In this document: positions 5,432-6,614 of the stretch, in pieces
Layout: the number at the start of each line of letters is the position of its first letter
How positions within the stretch are numbered: position 1 is the stretch's first letter
The notes under the pieces: model-generated
The model's database searches: none
Told to the model about the DNA's origin: nothing
The model's input: the letters and a program-made list of their open reading frames with translations, nothing else
Program-made: the position numbers and the translations under genes
Assembly (NCBI GenBank): GCA_026387515.1
Contig: JAPLLP010000209.1
Coordinates: forward strand, 1-6,614
DNA length: 6,614 bases
Source of the DNA: Candidatus Omnitrophota bacterium
GTDB taxonomy: Bacteria > Omnitrophota > Koll11 > Gygaellales > Profunditerraquicolaceae
Direction of reading: 5' to 3'

Positions 5432-6399
5432 TGAAAATGAATGTGATCAAGCGCGCAAGGCAAGTTCTGGATATTGAGGCGGAGGCAATCCTCGCCTTAA
5501 AACCGCGGCTGAATAAAAATTTTTCCAGGGCAGTGGAACTGACTCTTAAGACCAAGGGTAGGGTGGTAGTAAGCGGCATGGGCAAGACCGGGATCATCGC
5601 CCAGAAATTATCGGCGACCCTGGCTTCTACCGGCACTCCGAGCCTATTCCTGCATACGGCCGAGGCCATTCATGGCGACTTAGGTAAGGTCACTTCAGAA
5701 GACGTGGTGGTGATACTTTCCTATAGTGGCACCGGGGAAGAGATGAAACAGTTGCTGCCTCTATTGAAAAAGCTCGGAGCTCCAATTGTCTGCCTGACCG
5801 GCAATAAACATTCGCTTTTAGCCCAATATAGTGATGTGGTGCTGGATATATCGGTAAAAAAAGAGGCCTGTCCTCTGGGGCTGGCTCCTACCGCGTCCAC
5901 TACCGCGTGCCTGGCCATGGCCGATGCCCTGGCAGTGTGCCTTCTGGAGCTGCACGGTTTTAAAGAAAAAGATTTCGCGTTTTATCATCCCGGCGGGGCA
6001 TTAGGCAGGAAGCTCTTATTGACCGTGGGGGATATTATGCGTAAAGGTAATAATAATCCGATAGTGTCCGAAGATAAAAAAATATCCCAAGTCTTGGTTA
6101 AGATTACCCATGCCCGGGCCGGAAGTGCGTCGGTAGTAAATAAAAAAGGAAAGTTGGTCGGTATATTTACTGACGGAGATTTACGCCGGCATCTTGAGCA
6201 TGATCCGGATCTGGCTATCCGTACCGTAGCCGAGGTGATGACCAAGGGTCCGGTTACTGTGGGGCCCCGGATGCTTGCCGCTGAGGCCATGCGTATATTA
6301 AAAGAGAAGAAGATCGATGAGGTCCCCGTGGTGGATGGGCTGCGCAGGCCGGTAGGATTATTGGATGTCCAGGATCTCTTAAAAGCCGGAGTAGTATGA
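5431..6399 (+). CDS. kdsD: Arabinose-5-phosphate isomerase
   Basis: A 322-residue SIS-plus-two-CBS protein, close to the 328 of E. coli KdsD. It converts ribulose-5-phosphate to arabinose-5-phosphate, feeding KdsA. The SIS isomerase domain (about residues 30-190) shows VVVSGMGKTGIIAQKLSATL, HTAEAIHGDLG, LSYSGTGEE, CPLGLAPTASTTA and the YHPGGALGRKL motif with His186, matching the essential His of E. coli KdsD. Two CBS domains follow (about 201-262 and 266-322), each opening with a V-x2-(I/V)M-x-KG-type segment; the first ends in VGIFTDGDLRRHL. CBS pairs usually sense nucleotides or sugar nucleotides, so feedback control is plausible but not shown. The start overlaps the kdsA stop as TAATG; an ATG two codons later (5437) has better spacing from the AGGT at 5425-5428 and is an equal candidate. 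GutQ is the paralogue alternative, but the setting in a kds cluster favours KdsD. Confidence 0.95.
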   Translation: MKMNVIKRARQVLDIEAEAILALKPRLNKNFSRAVELTLKTKGRVVVSGMGKTGIIAQKLSATLASTGTPSLFLHTAEAIHGDLGKVTSEDVVVILSYSGTGEEMKQLLPLLKKLGAPIVCLTGNKHSLLAQYSDVVLDISVKKEACPLGLAPTASTTACLAMADALAVCLLELHGFKEKDFAFYHPGGALGRKLLLTVGDIMRKGNNNPIVSEDKKISQVLVKITHARAGSASVVNKKGKLVGIFTDGDLRRHLEHDPDLAIRTVAEVMTKGPVTVGPRMLAAEAMRILKEKKIDEVPVVDGLRRPVGLLDVQDLLKAGVV

Positions 6400-6402
6400 T
6401 AT

Positions 6403-6614
6403 ATGGATGAACGCATAGTTGAATTAGCCAGGAAAGTTAAATTACTGCTTTTAGACGTTGACGGGGTTTTAACCGACGGCCGGATCATCTATGATTCCCG
6501 GGGCCACGACATGAAATTTTTTGACGTCCGCGATGGTTTAGGCGTATATATGCTTAAAAAAGCCGGCATCGATGTCGTGCTTATCACTGCCAAGGGTTCG
6601 CGCTGCATAAAACC
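6403..6614 (+). CDS. kdsC: Kdo-8-phosphate phosphatase, N-terminal part (cut by the right edge)
   Basis: About 70 residues of a HAD-superfamily phosphatase continue past the window. KdsC hydrolyses Kdo-8-phosphate to Kdo, the step between KdsA and KdsB. HAD motif I is complete, LLLLDVDGVLTDG, with nucleophile Asp18 and acid/base Asp20. The next segment, FDVRDGLGVYMLKKAGIDV, is typical of the capless KdsC group, and motif II appears as LITAKGS with Thr62, where many KdsC proteins have ITGR. The ATG lies 3 bases after the kdsD stop; a GGAG at 6388-6391 inside kdsD is the only Shine-Dalgarno candidate. C-terminal motifs III and IV are outside the window, so completeness cannot be judged. Confidence 0.93.
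   Translation, partial: MDERIVELARKVKLLLLDVDGVLTDGRIIYDSRGHDMKFFDVRDGLGVYMLKKAGIDVVLITAKGSRCIK

Overview
The window is a bacterial gene cluster for the inner core of lipopolysaccharide (LPS), with every gene on the + strand. It carries the steps that make and attach heptose and most of the Kdo (3-deoxy-D-manno-octulosonate) pathway, so the host is a Gram-negative, LPS-bearing bacterium. The mid-GC mix of codons, a tandem GT9 heptosyltransferase, a YjbQ protein and a deoxyhypusine-synthase-like protein beside hldA suggest an uncultivated lineage such as Omnitrophota or a delta-proteobacterial relative. That placement is inference from gene content and protein style, not proof.

Layout. Positions 1-1400 hold the 3' part of a long reading frame that joins the C-terminal half of one GT9 glycosyltransferase to a complete second GT9 domain. 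Positions 1420-1836 encode a YjbQ/UPF0047 protein. Positions 1837-1963 are an intergenic stretch with an A/T-flanked imperfect palindrome (terminator-like or REP-like) and a sigma70-type promoter candidate lying almost on the next start codon. Positions 1964-2773 encode a conserved protein of unknown function with a deoxyhypusine-synthase-like fold signature; a central block appears to be missing. Positions 2780-3808 encode a heptose-7-phosphate kinase (HldA type, without the adenylyltransferase domain). Positions 3796-3878 hold two perfect 40-bp direct repeats, each able to form a GC-rich hairpin; the first contains the hldA stop codon. Then come kdsB (3891-4628), kdsA (4607-5431), kdsD (5431-6399) and the start of kdsC (6403 to the right edge), tightly packed or overlapping.

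How they work together. KdsD makes arabinose-5-phosphate from ribulose-5-phosphate, KdsA condenses it with phosphoenolpyruvate to Kdo-8-phosphate, KdsC removes the phosphate, and KdsB activates Kdo as CMP-Kdo for transfer to lipid A. HldA phosphorylates heptose-7-phosphate on the way to ADP-heptose, the usual donor of GT9 enzymes. No Kdo transferase, heptose adenylyltransferase (HldC), isomerase (GmhA) or phosphatase (GmhB) is in the window.

The points most worth a second look are the GT9-GT9 fusion with an internal ribosome-binding site, the DHS-like protein lacking its central block, and the duplicated hairpin between hldA and kdsB. I saw no CRISPR array, tRNA, rRNA, insertion sequence or phage gene.
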